Position numbers and translations under genes: made by a program. From an uncultured Lachnospiraceae bacterium (GTDB lineage Bacteria > Bacillota > Clostridia > Lachnospirales > Lachnospiraceae): a stretch of 15,467 bases of DNA. The notes beneath the pieces are model-generated. The model was not told where the DNA came from and ran no database searches. It worked only from the letters and a program-made list of their open reading frames with translations. Where the stretch lies: assembly GCA_910579225.1 (NCBI GenBank), contig CAJTTI010000045.1, forward strand, positions 1 to 15,467, given 5' to 3'. This document shows positions 1 to 7,044 of the stretch, one piece after another. Position 1 is the first letter of the stretch; each line of letters starts with the position of its first letter.

Positions 1-8
1 CAGTTCTT

Positions 9-14
9 CCTCCC
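9..14 (-). promoter_or_regulatory. Ribosome binding site of the next cas gene (cut by window edge)
   Basis: The minus strand reads GGGAGG here, five bases after the cas5c stop, followed by AAGAACTG up to the window edge. The spacing predicts a start codon at or just beyond base 1. In type I-C operons the gene after cas5 is normally cas8c (csd1), so the next protein is expected to be Cas8c. That identity rests on operon order only, because no coding sequence of it lies inside the window. Confidence 0.55.
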
Positions 15-17
15 AGT

Positions 18-755
18 TCAATCAGCCACCTCCTCATCTGTAAATTCCTGCAGACCGGAAAACTTTCCTTCGCCAAACGTTCTGACGCTCATCTCTTTGA
101 TAAAACGCCTGTCCTGACATTCTTCCGGTCGGATGAATTCAATCAAACCCCTCCGTTTCATCACAGGGCACCAGAAATGGACCGTCATCTTATTCTTCTC
201 TTCCGGCAGAATCGCTTCATCCGCATAGGTGATCCCATGGTACATGAATCCGTAGGCCAGTTCCCCCTGCATGGTATCGTAACAGCCTTCTCCCTCATCA
301 AATACACAGGGTTCCACAAATGCCTGACATTCCCTCGTCCCCAGGAACACATCTCTTCTTCCGCCCCGCTGCACCATACGTCTCGCGATATTATGATGTT
401 TATGCTCATTCCAGTCTTCTTTCAGCTCCGGATGATTGGGATTAAACTCAAAATGAGCACGTACCTGATAACATACATCTTTAAGATAAGTATAATATGC
501 AAGTTCGTTGCCTCCGTTATAACCAATCGGACGTACCCCTTTTGTCTCTGTCTGAATGGGCTTCATGATACGAACCGCATCCACATACCATATGATCGTA
601 GGTTTCCAGTAGACGCTTTCCACGATCCCTTTCAGAGCTTCGTAGGTTGGTATATGGTAGCTTGTCTTCTCGCCTCCTGCCCGAGTGACCGGATCCGAAA
701 ATAACGCATAGCTCCCATATACTTCAAATTCAATGGTGTTTCGATATTTTTTCAC
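18..755 (-). CDS. cas5c: CRISPR-associated protein Cas5, type I-C (crRNA-processing endoribonuclease)
   Basis: A 245-residue protein of the Cas5c (Cas5d) family. In type I-C systems, which lack Cas6, this subunit cuts the pre-crRNA and stays on the 5' handle of the crRNA within Cascade. The N-terminal stretch FEVYGSYALFSDP (residues 10-22) is the first RAMP strand region, and GGRRDVFLGTRECQAFVEP (131-149) is the glycine-rich part typical of Cas5c. Tyr49, Lys119 and His120 (EHKHH) fall where the catalytic Tyr/Lys/His triad of Bacillus halodurans Cas5d is reported (46/116/117), so the nuclease looks intact. The start is GTG at 755, preceded by GGGAGG at 763-768 with a 7-base gap. It follows cas3 by 17 bases and is clearly co-transcribed with it. 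Length is normal for the family. Confidence 0.95.
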   Translation of the reverse strand: MKKYRNTIEFEVYGSYALFSDPVTRAGGEKTSYHIPTYEALKGIVESVYWKPTIIWYVDAVRIMKPIQTETKGVRPIGYNGGNELAYYTYLKDVCYQVRAHFEFNPNHPELKEDWNEHKHHNIARRMVQRGGRRDVFLGTRECQAFVEPCVFDEGEGCYDTMQGELAYGFMYHGITYADEAILPEEKNKMTVHFWCPVMKRRGLIEFIRPEECQDRRFIKEMSVRTFGEGKFSGLQEFTDEEVAD

Positions 756-772
756 TTATGCACCTCCCTGTC

Positions 773-3181
773 TTAATATTCCAGAAACCGGATTGCCGGC
801 GATTCCAGAACTCCTGTCTTCTCATCATAGTAGTCTTTACTCAGTATCAGTACGCCCATGTCACCGGCACTATAAACGGCATCATTCAGTTGGTCTCTCA
901 GGTATTTTGAGATTCCTACTGTGTAGCGCTGCAGTTTCCGCAAAATCTTTTTCTTCCCGGATGCTGTCAGCTCCGGCCGTTCCAGTTCTTCGATCAGTGT
1001 ATCTGCGCTTTTTTCATATGGAACGACAACCGGTATTTTCTCATCCTCCGGTATGACTTCAAATGCATTTCCTGCAGTCTGAAATGCCTGATTTAACAGA
1101 AACTTAGGATATTTTCCCCCGTGCTGACGGGCATACTGGTTCCTACCTGGAGCATTTTTTCCCAGCAGCTCTATCAGACATGTCCCTTCGGAGGCCACCG
1201 GATACTTTGTCAGTTCATTTCCCAGCTCATGATAATACAGACGGTAATATCTCCTGATCGCTTTCTCTGAATCCAGCGCACGATCAAAAGCTTCCGGTTC
1301 CTGCCTGAACTCATATAACAGCCTTTCGCAGCTTCTCCGTGCCGCTTTCATCTCATAAAACCGGTCAATCCGCTCCGCTTCAGGCGCCATTTTTACAATG
1401 TAGACCTCTCCTTCCGTCTCTTTTTCCCTATGCCTGTTGCAGCGCCCCGCAGCCTGTATGATACTGTCCATACCCGCCAGAGAACGGATCACACAGCCAA
1501 AAGAAAAATCAACGCCTGCCTCTACCAGCTGTGTGCTGACGCAGATGATTTTCTTCTTTTCTTTTAATGCGGCCTTTATTGCTTCCAGTTCCCTTCTCCG
1601 GTTCTCCGGACACATATTGGTACTTAGATGATACAGTTCATATTCATCACTGCCGGAACTTTTTAATGCCTGATAGACTTCCCTGGCCGCCGCTTTGGTA
1701 TTTACAATCGCCAGTATGCTGTCGGATCTCCCTGCCGCATCCAGAATAAAATCTCTGAGATCTTCCACACCCATTCCTCCCGGCACACGGTCTGTCTGAT
1801 CTTTTATCCTGGTCCTGCGAAATTCTTCTGTATAACGGTCTGTATCTTTCACCATTTCTTCACATTTCAGAAGATTGTTTTCTGTAAGCTGCGCTACGGA
1901 AGGCTGTGTTGCCGAACAGAGCACCACCGTCGTATTGCAGAACTGCACCAGAAAATTGACAGCCAGGTGAAACAATTCTGTACACCGGACCGGAAATGCC
2001 TGTACTTCATCAAAAATGATGACGCTGTTGCACAAGCTGTACATTCTCCTTATACTGCTCTTCTGTCCGGAAAACAAAGTGTTCAGCATCTGGACCGCTG
2101 TGGTAACAATGATCGGACTGTCCCAGTTTTCTGTAAGTTTTTTGTAGATCTCTTCTTTCTCCGTGTCGTCATGACAGACGTTGCAGTGATGTTCCAGAAC
2201 GTAACTTTCTTCCCCAACTGCTTCCCGGATACTGGCTGCATTCTGTTCCAGTATGGAATTGAACGGCGCAATATACAGAATACGCCTTTTCTTAAATTTT
2301 TTTGCATGGTACAGTGCAAACCGCAGGCTGCTGAATGTCTTGCCCGCTCCGGTTGGCACTGTCAGCCGGTATAGTCGTTTGTCGCTCTGAGATGCTTCAT
2401 AACAAGATTCTGAAATTTCACTTCGACACTGATTCAGTCTGCCGGCCGGGTCAGAACACCCCACCTTTTTCATATAAGTTTCAAAATGAGAAATCGACCG
2501 GTTCCAGATCTCAAGCGTATTTTTTTCGGAAAGCCTTTCCGGAAGCGGCCTCCTTTCAGAAAAACCGGCGGCATCGCTCCAGTCGCTGTCGATCAATACG
2601 GACAGCAGAAGACGTTCGTACATTCCCAGAAAAAACTCGCTGTCTCCATATTTTCCTTTTTCCACCCGGGCGAGTACGTCATCAATATTTTTACAAAGTA
2701 CCTGTATATCATGATGTGCATTTAATACATACTGTTTCAGCTCTGCCGTGCCAAGGGTCTGCGCATATCTCTTTTTCACAGTTGTGAAATCAATCTCTTT
2801 TTCTCTGCGCCTTTCCGTCAGCTCTTTTCCGGTCTCCAGATCAATGCAGTCCTGCAGACCATGATGGGAATAGATGGCAGTCCCCACCATTCTGGATACA
2901 AAATGCTCTCCCGCCATAGCTTCCAGCAGCCGTCCTCCTGCAGATGCATGATCGATGCTCCGGCGTTTCACATCCTTGCCATATCTTTGTACTTCCTGCA
3001 TATATTCCTGAAATGCTTCGCCAAATTTGCCTGCATCATGCAGGAGTGCGGCGACACAGACCAGATTGTTCAGGATATTCAGCGGACAGTTTTTCTCTGC
3101 CAGACAGCAAACGTTTTTCAGGTGTTCTTCTATACTCTGTACCCGGCCTGTCTCCGGTTCCACGTGCGCCAGAAATTCCAT
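773..3181 (-). CDS. cas3: CRISPR-associated nuclease/helicase Cas3, type I-C
   Basis: Single-chain Cas3 with an N-terminal HD nuclease and a C-terminal superfamily 2 helicase, recruited by Cascade to unwind and degrade target DNA. With the start used here (802 residues) the HD metal site is visible as EEH (His20), HDAGK (His48/Asp49), SIDH (His78), SHHG (about 106-107) and the later IDSDWSD. Helicase motifs follow: Walker A PTGAGKT (about 276-282), DEVQ (391-394), CSATQP (about 422-427), and motifs V/VI as VEAGVDFSF then QAAGRCNRH. All key residues are present. ATG at 3181 is preferred because AGAGGAT (3188-3194) precedes it at good spacing. An in-frame ATG seven codons upstream at 3202 has no ribosome binding site. 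First gene of the operon; cas5c follows by 17 bases. Confidence 0.95.
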   Translation of the reverse strand: MEFLAHVEPETGRVQSIEEHLKNVCCLAEKNCPLNILNNLVCVAALLHDAGKFGEAFQEYMQEVQRYGKDVKRRSIDHASAGGRLLEAMAGEHFVSRMVGTAIYSHHGLQDCIDLETGKELTERRREKEIDFTTVKKRYAQTLGTAELKQYVLNAHHDIQVLCKNIDDVLARVEKGKYGDSEFFLGMYERLLLSVLIDSDWSDAAGFSERRPLPERLSEKNTLEIWNRSISHFETYMKKVGCSDPAGRLNQCRSEISESCYEASQSDKRLYRLTVPTGAGKTFSSLRFALYHAKKFKKRRILYIAPFNSILEQNAASIREAVGEESYVLEHHCNVCHDDTEKEEIYKKLTENWDSPIIVTTAVQMLNTLFSGQKSSIRRMYSLCNSVIIFDEVQAFPVRCTELFHLAVNFLVQFCNTTVVLCSATQPSVAQLTENNLLKCEEMVKDTDRYTEEFRRTRIKDQTDRVPGGMGVEDLRDFILDAAGRSDSILAIVNTKAAAREVYQALKSSGSDEYELYHLSTNMCPENRRRELEAIKAALKEKKKIICVSTQLVEAGVDFSFGCVIRSLAGMDSIIQAAGRCNRHREKETEGEVYIVKMAPEAERIDRFYEMKAARRSCERLLYEFRQEPEAFDRALDSEKAIRRYYRLYYHELGNELTKYPVASEGTCLIELLGKNAPGRNQYARQHGGKYPKFLLNQAFQTAGNAFEVIPEDEKIPVVVPYEKSADTLIEELERPELTASGKKKILRKLQRYTVGISKYLRDQLNDAVYSAGDMGVLILSKDYYDEKTGVLESPAIRFLEY

Positions 3182-3292
3182 ATTCTTATCCTCTGTTTTC
3201 ATCTGTCATTTTGTGTCAGATATCGCTGTCTGTCAAATTACAATTCCAAAGCTGCATCTCTTTCACTCTGTAATCCGTTCCCCATTGTGATC

Positions 3293-3344
3293 CCGAGTCT
3301 GGTTATACTATTACCATAATATCATAACTCGGTTATTTTTCCAA
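3293..3344 (-). promoter_or_regulatory. Predicted cas operon promoter with flanking inverted repeat
   Basis: Minus strand: -35 TTGGAA (3339-3344), a 17-base spacer, and -10 TATTAT (3316-3321) preceded by TGA, giving an extended -10. Transcription would start near 3309, leaving a leader of about 125 bases before cas3. The hexamers CCGAGT (3293-3298) and ACTCGG (3327-3332) form an inverted repeat around the -10, and GTTAT/ATAAC lies inside it, so a repressor could bind here. The promoter overlaps the end of the coding remnant at 3322-3537. Confidence 0.5.
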
Positions 3345-3537
3345 TTAAATACTCTTCTTCTGTGCCTGAATTTGTCAGGACTCTTCGTCTGCTGTAAATG
3401 GTCTCATTTTCTTTTCCTTCGTAAACACAGACCATTCTTACGATCAGGCCATTATTTTTTACTCCGTTTTCTGCTTTGACAAGGTCGCCTTTCTTTTCCC
3501 GGAACTGCAGAGCAGGGATTCCCTTTCTACATCTATT
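3322..3537 (-). pseudogene. Headless coding remnant (71 open codons, no start codon)
   Basis: On the minus strand a frame stays open from a TAA at 3538-3540 to a TGA at 3322-3324. Its translation looks like real protein with ordinary codon use: it contains GIPALQFREKKGDLVKAENG and ends GTEEEYLIGKITEL. The only ATG is at codon 35 and has no ribosome binding site, and no GTG or TTG start exists. No upstream frame could supply a beginning by a simple frameshift. The simplest reading is the 3' end of a gene whose 5' part was lost. I do not recognise the family. The alternative is chance openness, which I consider less likely given the amino-acid composition. It lies immediately upstream of the cas promoter. 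Confidence 0.45.
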
Positions 3538-3630
3538 TTACACCCGAAGAAAATTTTACACTATTTCAAACATAATGATACAAATCTGAATTTTAAGCGC
3601 ATAGCAAACGGAAGCCCATTACAAAACTGC

Positions 3631-3662
3631 AGGCCGGGAATCACAAAACAGGTTCCCGGCCT
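3631..3662 (-). terminator. Hairpin terminator after the flavin reductase gene
   Basis: AGGCCGGGAA (3631-3640) and TTCCCGGCCT (3653-3662) form a perfect 10-bp GC-rich stem with a 12-base loop. It lies about 60 bases past the stop of the minus-strand flavin reductase gene. On the minus strand the following sequence is CTGCAGTTTTG, so the U-tract is short and displaced. The plus-strand side is pyrimidine rich (TTCTTC). Terminator function is likely but not certain. Confidence 0.6.
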
Positions 3663-3724
3663 TTCTTCTGAAATGTAAAACTTTTATTTCTCAAATTTAG
3701 ATAAATCCCTGCGACTCTGAAAAA

Positions 3725-4234
3725 TCAGCATTTCTCCTGTACGGAAACTGCTCTTTTATATCCATCCCAGGCATACAGCGCTTCTTTTGTTTCATCTGCT
3801 GCCACATTCTCGATCTTGCACAGATACAGATTATGATCACCCGCCGTCACTGTCTCTTCAAGTGATACGGCAAAAGCAGTACGGCAGTCTTCCGGAATCT
3901 GAATATCTGTTCCCGCCATATTTTGAAGTGCAATTGGAACTTCCTGAAGTTTATCCGTCCTGGCGCCACTCACAGACCCATATGCCATGACTGCCTCCTT
4001 CAGTGTAACTCCTGGTGTAACAAGAACCGCTTTCCCGTCCCGGCGGATATTTTCACCCGAATTTGACTTCTGTCCCATTGCAAATGCCAGCATAGGCGGA
4101 TGGAAAGACGCAAACATAAAGAACGACACAGGCGCCATATTAAGTGTCCCGTCTTCCTTCTTTGTACATACCAGTACAAGCGGATTCGGTGAAGTGAGTA
4201 CTGCTGCTTTTCCAATATTGATTTCCTTCATCAT
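3725..4234 (-). CDS. Flavin reductase-like (flavoredoxin family) protein
   Basis: A 169-residue protein with the flavin reductase-like split beta-barrel that binds FMN. Such proteins pass electrons from NAD(P)H or a partner to flavin. Seen in the sequence: NMAPVSFFMFASFHPPMLAF (32-51) matches the N-x-APxS-F core that contacts the flavin, NSGENI (58-63) matches the conserved S-x-x-N-I segment, and GDHNLYLCKI (132-141) is the family's C-terminal GDH motif. Length is typical for the short form. ATG at 4234 is preceded by AAGGA with a 6-base gap; a second ATG directly follows. It diverges from an HxlR regulator 175 bases away with overlapping promoters, which suggests control by that regulator in response to an electrophile or redox signal. 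The physiological substrate cannot be read from sequence. Confidence 0.88.
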   Translation of the reverse strand: MMKEINIGKAAVLTSPNPLVLVCTKKEDGTLNMAPVSFFMFASFHPPMLAFAMGQKSNSGENIRRDGKAVLVTPGVTLKEAVMAYGSVSGARTDKLQEVPIALQNMAGTDIQIPEDCRTAFAVSLEETVTAGDHNLYLCKIENVAADETKEALYAWDGYKRAVSVQEKC

Positions 4235-4269
4235 GGTTCATCCTTTCAAAATAATCTCTAAGGGTTGCA

Positions 4270-4298
4270 TTGACTTCTGCCAATATATAAATTATACT
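4270..4298 (+). promoter_or_regulatory. Predicted promoter of the HxlR regulator
   Basis: Plus strand: -35 TTGACT (4270-4275), a 17-base spacer, and -10 TATACT (4293-4298). Start near 4305 leaves a leader of about 105 bases. That leader contains the inverted repeat GGTATG-N6-CATACC (4340-4357), a plausible operator for the regulator's own control. Confidence 0.55.
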
Positions 4299-4318
4299 AA
4301 GTCTGTCATTTTATTCAA
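4291..4318 (-). promoter_or_regulatory. Predicted promoter of the flavin reductase gene
   Basis: Minus strand: -35 TTGAAT (4313-4318), a 16-base spacer, and a perfect -10 TATAAT (4291-4296). The -10 physically overlaps the -10 of the divergent regulator promoter, so the two polymerases would compete for the site. Confidence 0.55.
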
Positions 4319-4339
4319 GTACGCAGTTTATTCTGTTCT

Positions 4340-4357
4340 GGTATGGTTTATCATACC
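4340..4357. promoter_or_regulatory. Inverted repeat, candidate HxlR operator
   Basis: GGTATG (4340-4345) and CATACC (4352-4357) are perfect 6-bp inverted arms separated by 6 bases, in the leader of the HxlR gene. HxlR dimers bind such dyads. No second copy was found overlapping the minus-strand promoter, so assignment to this regulator is tentative. Confidence 0.4.
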
Positions 4358-4409
4358 GGCCCGTAAAAAAACTAAAGCAGTACTTTTCACCAGAAAGGAA
4401 ATAATCTCT

Positions 4410-4775
4410 ATGAACGCAAATTTATCTTATGAGGAATATATGGAAAAAGTAAAACAGGGAATCCTGACAGAAGCCGGCAAATGTCCGGTCACTTCTCTGC
4501 TGATTATGCTGCAGGGAAAATGGAAATTTCAGATTATCTATGAGTTGTGTATTAAAGAACCTGTCCGTTTTGGAGAATTGAAAAAAGCCATCAAAGGAAT
4601 TACAAACACCATGCTGACCTCCTCTCTTCGGGAACTGGAAGCAGACGGTCTGGTATCACGCGTACAATTTAACGAGATTCCTCCTCATGTAGAATATTCG
4701 CTGACAGAAAAAGGAAAAGCGCTTCTCCCTGTTTTCTATGAAATGACCAGATGGGGCTTCCGGTATATTCCGTAG
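4410..4775 (+). CDS. HxlR-family winged-helix transcriptional regulator
   Basis: A 121-residue HxlR (YodB/QorR-type) DNA-binding protein and the only rightward gene in the window. CPVTSLLIMLQGKWKFQIIY (25-44) is the family hallmark, with Cys25 in the C-P position that acts as a thiol sensor in several relatives. FGELKKAIKGITNTMLTSSL (54-73) is the helix-turn-helix, and EIPPHVEYSLTEKGKALLPV (89-108) is the wing and the start of the dimer helix. The open frame extends to 3987, but ATG at 4410 is chosen because AGAAAGGA (4393-4400) precedes it and because the upstream part overlaps the opposite gene. Divergence from a flavin reductase gene is a classic HxlR arrangement. Autoregulation and control of the neighbour are inferred from the shared promoter region. 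Confidence 0.92.
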   Translation: MNANLSYEEYMEKVKQGILTEAGKCPVTSLLIMLQGKWKFQIIYELCIKEPVRFGELKKAIKGITNTMLTSSLRELEADGLVSRVQFNEIPPHVEYSLTEKGKALLPVFYEMTRWGFRYIP

Positions 4776-4829
4776 CCCCAAACAGTTGTCATTCCCTGCG
4801 CCCCTGCCCGGACGGCTGATGACCTAAAA

Positions 4830-5768
4830 CTACTCAAAAAGACAGAGCTGAGAATCTTTAAGCAGCCTTTCTTTTCTTGTTGTAATTTTGTCTCCTGGAC
4901 CAATCTCTCCGCATAGCAGTTCCGAATCCGCCCGATATATCTTTATATGTTCTTTTACTTTCCCGTCACTGAAATTTGCATAACAATATCTGCATCCATT
5001 GAGGCAGGTATGATAAGTTCCTACATCTATGCTCTCCAGACATCCGCACGCAATTCTCTGATTCCGGTCCTTCTCTCCTGTGAGCCTGCAGCCTGTAAGC
5101 CTCTCGACCAACTTTTTATCAATACAGCTTCCATGGCGGATTCCCATATGCTGCAAATCAATCGCTTCCGCACAGGTTTCCACAGTTAAATAATGATTCC
5201 TTGCAATCTGAACCATTTTTCCTGCAATCTCCACCGCTTCAGCTTCTGTCATTTCTCGCATATGAAACTTTTCCGCATGATACCCTATTTTTTGATATAG
5301 ATCCAGAAAACTGATGACCACTTTTTCCGTATAACCACTGAGCCTTTCCGCAATCATCTCAAAAGCCTTTAAATGATATGTCATAGTATACCGGTCATTT
5401 ATAAAAATCGGATCATAGCGCCATATCACCCGTTCTTTTCCAATCTTTTCAGACAATCTGCAAAAGACGGGAATCAGTTCTGCTCTTTTATCCGGAAGAT
5501 TCGGTTCGATCTCTTTCCCATAACCGGTAAGTGTAAACTGAAAATAATACATATAATCTTTGAGACAATCCAGACGCATCAGCATATTGGAAGGATTTTT
5601 CGTCCAGAATACAATACAGTCCACCACATCCGGAGACAGATGAATCATGCTGATCTGATGGTGAGCTATGGGGTTGCGCACATATAAAAATCCCTCCTGA
5701 ATTCGATTTAAAAACCACTCGGAATAATAATTGGGAATATCTGTTCTTCTGCTTGCACTTACTATCAT
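4830..5768 (-). CDS. DUF1848 family protein with C-terminal CX3CX2C motif
   Basis: A 312-residue protein of the DUF1848 family, function not established. Visible features: N-terminal SASRRTDIPNYYSEWF (4-19), IVFWTKNP (52-59), QFTLTGYG (77-84) and VIWRYDPI (114-121) are the conserved barrel-like strands. The C-terminal part is cysteine rich (Cys199, 215, 227, 241, 243, 255, 259, 262). It contains CLNGCRYCYAN, a CX3CX2C arrangement like a radical SAM 4Fe-4S site but placed at the C-terminus. A TTG lies at 5774, directly against the ribosome binding site AGGAGGG (5775-5781). ATG at 5768 has a 6-base gap and is the better start. It is convergent with the HxlR gene. The enzymatic reaction cannot be inferred; a radical SAM-like role is a hypothesis. 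Confidence 0.85.
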   Translation of the reverse strand: MIVSASRRTDIPNYYSEWFLNRIQEGFLYVRNPIAHHQISMIHLSPDVVDCIVFWTKNPSNMLMRLDCLKDYMYYFQFTLTGYGKEIEPNLPDKRAELIPVFCRLSEKIGKERVIWRYDPIFINDRYTMTYHLKAFEMIAERLSGYTEKVVISFLDLYQKIGYHAEKFHMREMTEAEAVEIAGKMVQIARNHYLTVETCAEAIDLQHMGIRHGSCIDKKLVERLTGCRLTGEKDRNQRIACGCLESIDVGTYHTCLNGCRYCYANFSDGKVKEHIKIYRADSELLCGEIGPGDKITTRKERLLKDSQLCLFE

Positions 5769-5782
5769 CCGCAACCCTCCTG

Positions 5783-5843
5783 TTTTAACTTTGTGTTCTA
5801 TTTTATAACTATAACATTGTGAATGCCAGATGCAAAGTTAAAA
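5783..5843 (-). promoter_or_regulatory. Predicted DUF1848 promoter enclosed by an 11-bp inverted repeat
   Basis: Minus strand: -35 TTTGCA (5831-5836), a 17-base spacer, and -10 TATAGT (5808-5813) with upstream TGT (extended -10). A perfect inverted repeat flanks it: TTTTAACTTTG (5783-5793) and CAAAGTTAAAA (5833-5843). One arm covers the -35 and the other lies in the leader just before the ribosome binding site. This fits operator dyads or a leader-end structure. Confidence 0.45.
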
Positions 5844-5853
5844 TATAAAGAAG

Positions 5854-7044
5854 CTAAAGCAACATCCCTTCTGCTGCCAGCAAGGCGACCAGGACCGGCA
5901 GAACCGCAGGGTTTGTGCCGACTGCTCCCGCAAGAAGAAGCATAATTGCCGGGACGATATATTTTCTCGGATGATGCCACAAATCGCTTTCTATCTTCCA
6001 GTTCCGGATCGGGTAAAACCATTCCAGAAAGACCGAACCGACGGCACTTTGCAGTGCAAAGTAAACCATCGTCCCCACCGAAGCCCCTGTGACACCCCCT
6101 GTCTGAATCTGAAAGCTCACAAGAAAGATACCGTCCGCTGTCAGATTACACAGAAAAAGAAACAGTACATACGGAAGGCAGAACCGTCTCTTCCCATCCG
6201 GCAGAAAGCGAACCGCCCGCAGAAGAGCCGGATCACAGGACAAAAGGATACACAGGGGTGTGTTGACTGTAAGCACCGCAAAACCGACGGGGACAACAAA
6301 CCGGCCTTCCATTCCCCGGAAAAAGAATGGCAGCATTCCTCCTATTCCCCACAGAACCGCTGTATTGAACAGATAATTTTTATGGGCAGTCAGATACCGA
6401 AAGAAATAATGCCATACCAGAACATGCCGACGGCTTTTTTGTCTCTGCCCGTCTCCCCGCTCGGGAGTATAGAATCCATATTCATCCATATGCTGTATCA
6501 GCCCCAACGCCAGAGCACTGCTGCCGGCCAGAACCAGAAAAAACCAGACCGAGTCCTGCAAAAATAACACTGCTGCTAGTACAAAGACCGCCCAGGGTCC
6601 CCACATGTACCAATATGTTTTCCATCCATAGATACAAGCGGTCAAAAGAACAGTGTGGACCACCCAGAGAATACTCCCGGTTATCTCTGTCCAGTTCCAG
6701 TCAGACACGGCATACAAAACTGCCAGAAGCACTGCCGTCCTGGTCAGAATCGTGCAGGCTCCCAGGACTGTCACGTAGGAGACATTCAGACTTTTCCCTT
6801 CAAAGGGCAGCATGAACAGATTCTGCATCTCATCCGCCTGCTCTCCCGACGCCAGTCCCTGCCACATGATGCCGGCCGTAAAAGTGCCTGTCATCAGATA
6901 CAGCACAAACGGACTCACGACCGCCCGAAATCCAGAAAGCCGTATCCCCCAGAAAATCAGAAGGCACACCGGCAGCGCACGCGCCAGCCCCTCATAATAG
7001 GCACCAAACATTTTTTTTGCAAAGACTTTAGAAAGCATCTTCAT
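5854..7044 (-). CDS. ABC transporter permease (polytopic membrane protein)
   Basis: A 396-residue, strongly hydrophobic protein with about ten predicted membrane segments, for example ALPVCLLIFWGI near the N-terminus, TAVLLAVLYAV, VFVLAAVLFL and the C-terminal VPAIMLLLAGAV. A basic cytoplasmic stretch (RGDGQRQKSRRH) lies in the middle. It has no recognised catalytic motif. It is called a permease because it directly follows, and overlaps by 17 bases, an ABC ATPase gene. ATG at 7044 is chosen over the longer frame beginning at 7074 because GGGAGG (7054-7059) precedes it with a 9-base gap. An ATG two codons later (7038) is an alternative. It is the last gene of the three-gene operon. Substrate unknown; export of a peptide or antibiotic would fit a two-component-linked transporter, but this is inference. 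Confidence 0.75.
   Translation of the reverse strand: MKMLSKVFAKKMFGAYYEGLARALPVCLLIFWGIRLSGFRAVVSPFVLYLMTGTFTAGIMWQGLASGEQADEMQNLFMLPFEGKSLNVSYVTVLGACTILTRTAVLLAVLYAVSDWNWTEITGSILWVVHTVLLTACIYGWKTYWYMWGPWAVFVLAAVLFLQDSVWFFLVLAGSSALALGLIQHMDEYGFYTPERGDGQRQKSRRHVLVWHYFFRYLTAHKNYLFNTAVLWGIGGMLPFFFRGMEGRFVVPVGFAVLTVNTPLCILLSCDPALLRAVRFLPDGKRRFCLPYVLFLFLCNLTADGIFLVSFQIQTGGVTGASVGTMVYFALQSAVGSVFLEWFYPIRNWKIESDLWHHPRKYIVPAIMLLLAGAVGTNPAVLPVLVALLAAEGMLL

Larger units (their letters stand above)
3182..3724. other. Long spacer between cas3 and the flavin reductase gene
   Basis: This 543-base stretch has no intact gene. It holds, from low to high coordinate: the cas3 leader, the cas promoter, the coding remnant, an AT-rich segment with two direct copies of ATTTTACAC (3535-3543 and 3553-3561), and a perfect 10-bp hairpin (3631-3662). 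No CRISPR repeat or spacer pattern was found in it, so the array is not on this side of the operon within the window. Confidence 0.6.

Noticed and set aside
177..3319. Several rightward open frames opposite cas5c and cas3
   Set aside because: They are antisense shadows with low-complexity, arginine-, serine- and phenylalanine-rich translations and no ribosome binding sites; the minus-strand genes have full family motifs.
3536..3680. TTTTACA/TGTAAAA inverted ends suggesting a tiny mobile element
   Set aside because: Only seven AT-rich bases match, with no target duplication or transposase trace, so chance is sufficient.
1..3724. CRISPR array beside the cas genes
   Set aside because: No regularly spaced repeat of 30 or more bases occurs here; in type I-C loci the array normally follows cas2, which would be beyond the left edge.
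4753..4779. GGGGCT/AGCCCC hairpin at the end of the HxlR gene as a terminator
   Set aside because: The 15-base loop pairs only weakly, no T-tract follows on either strand, and the stem overlaps the coding sequence.
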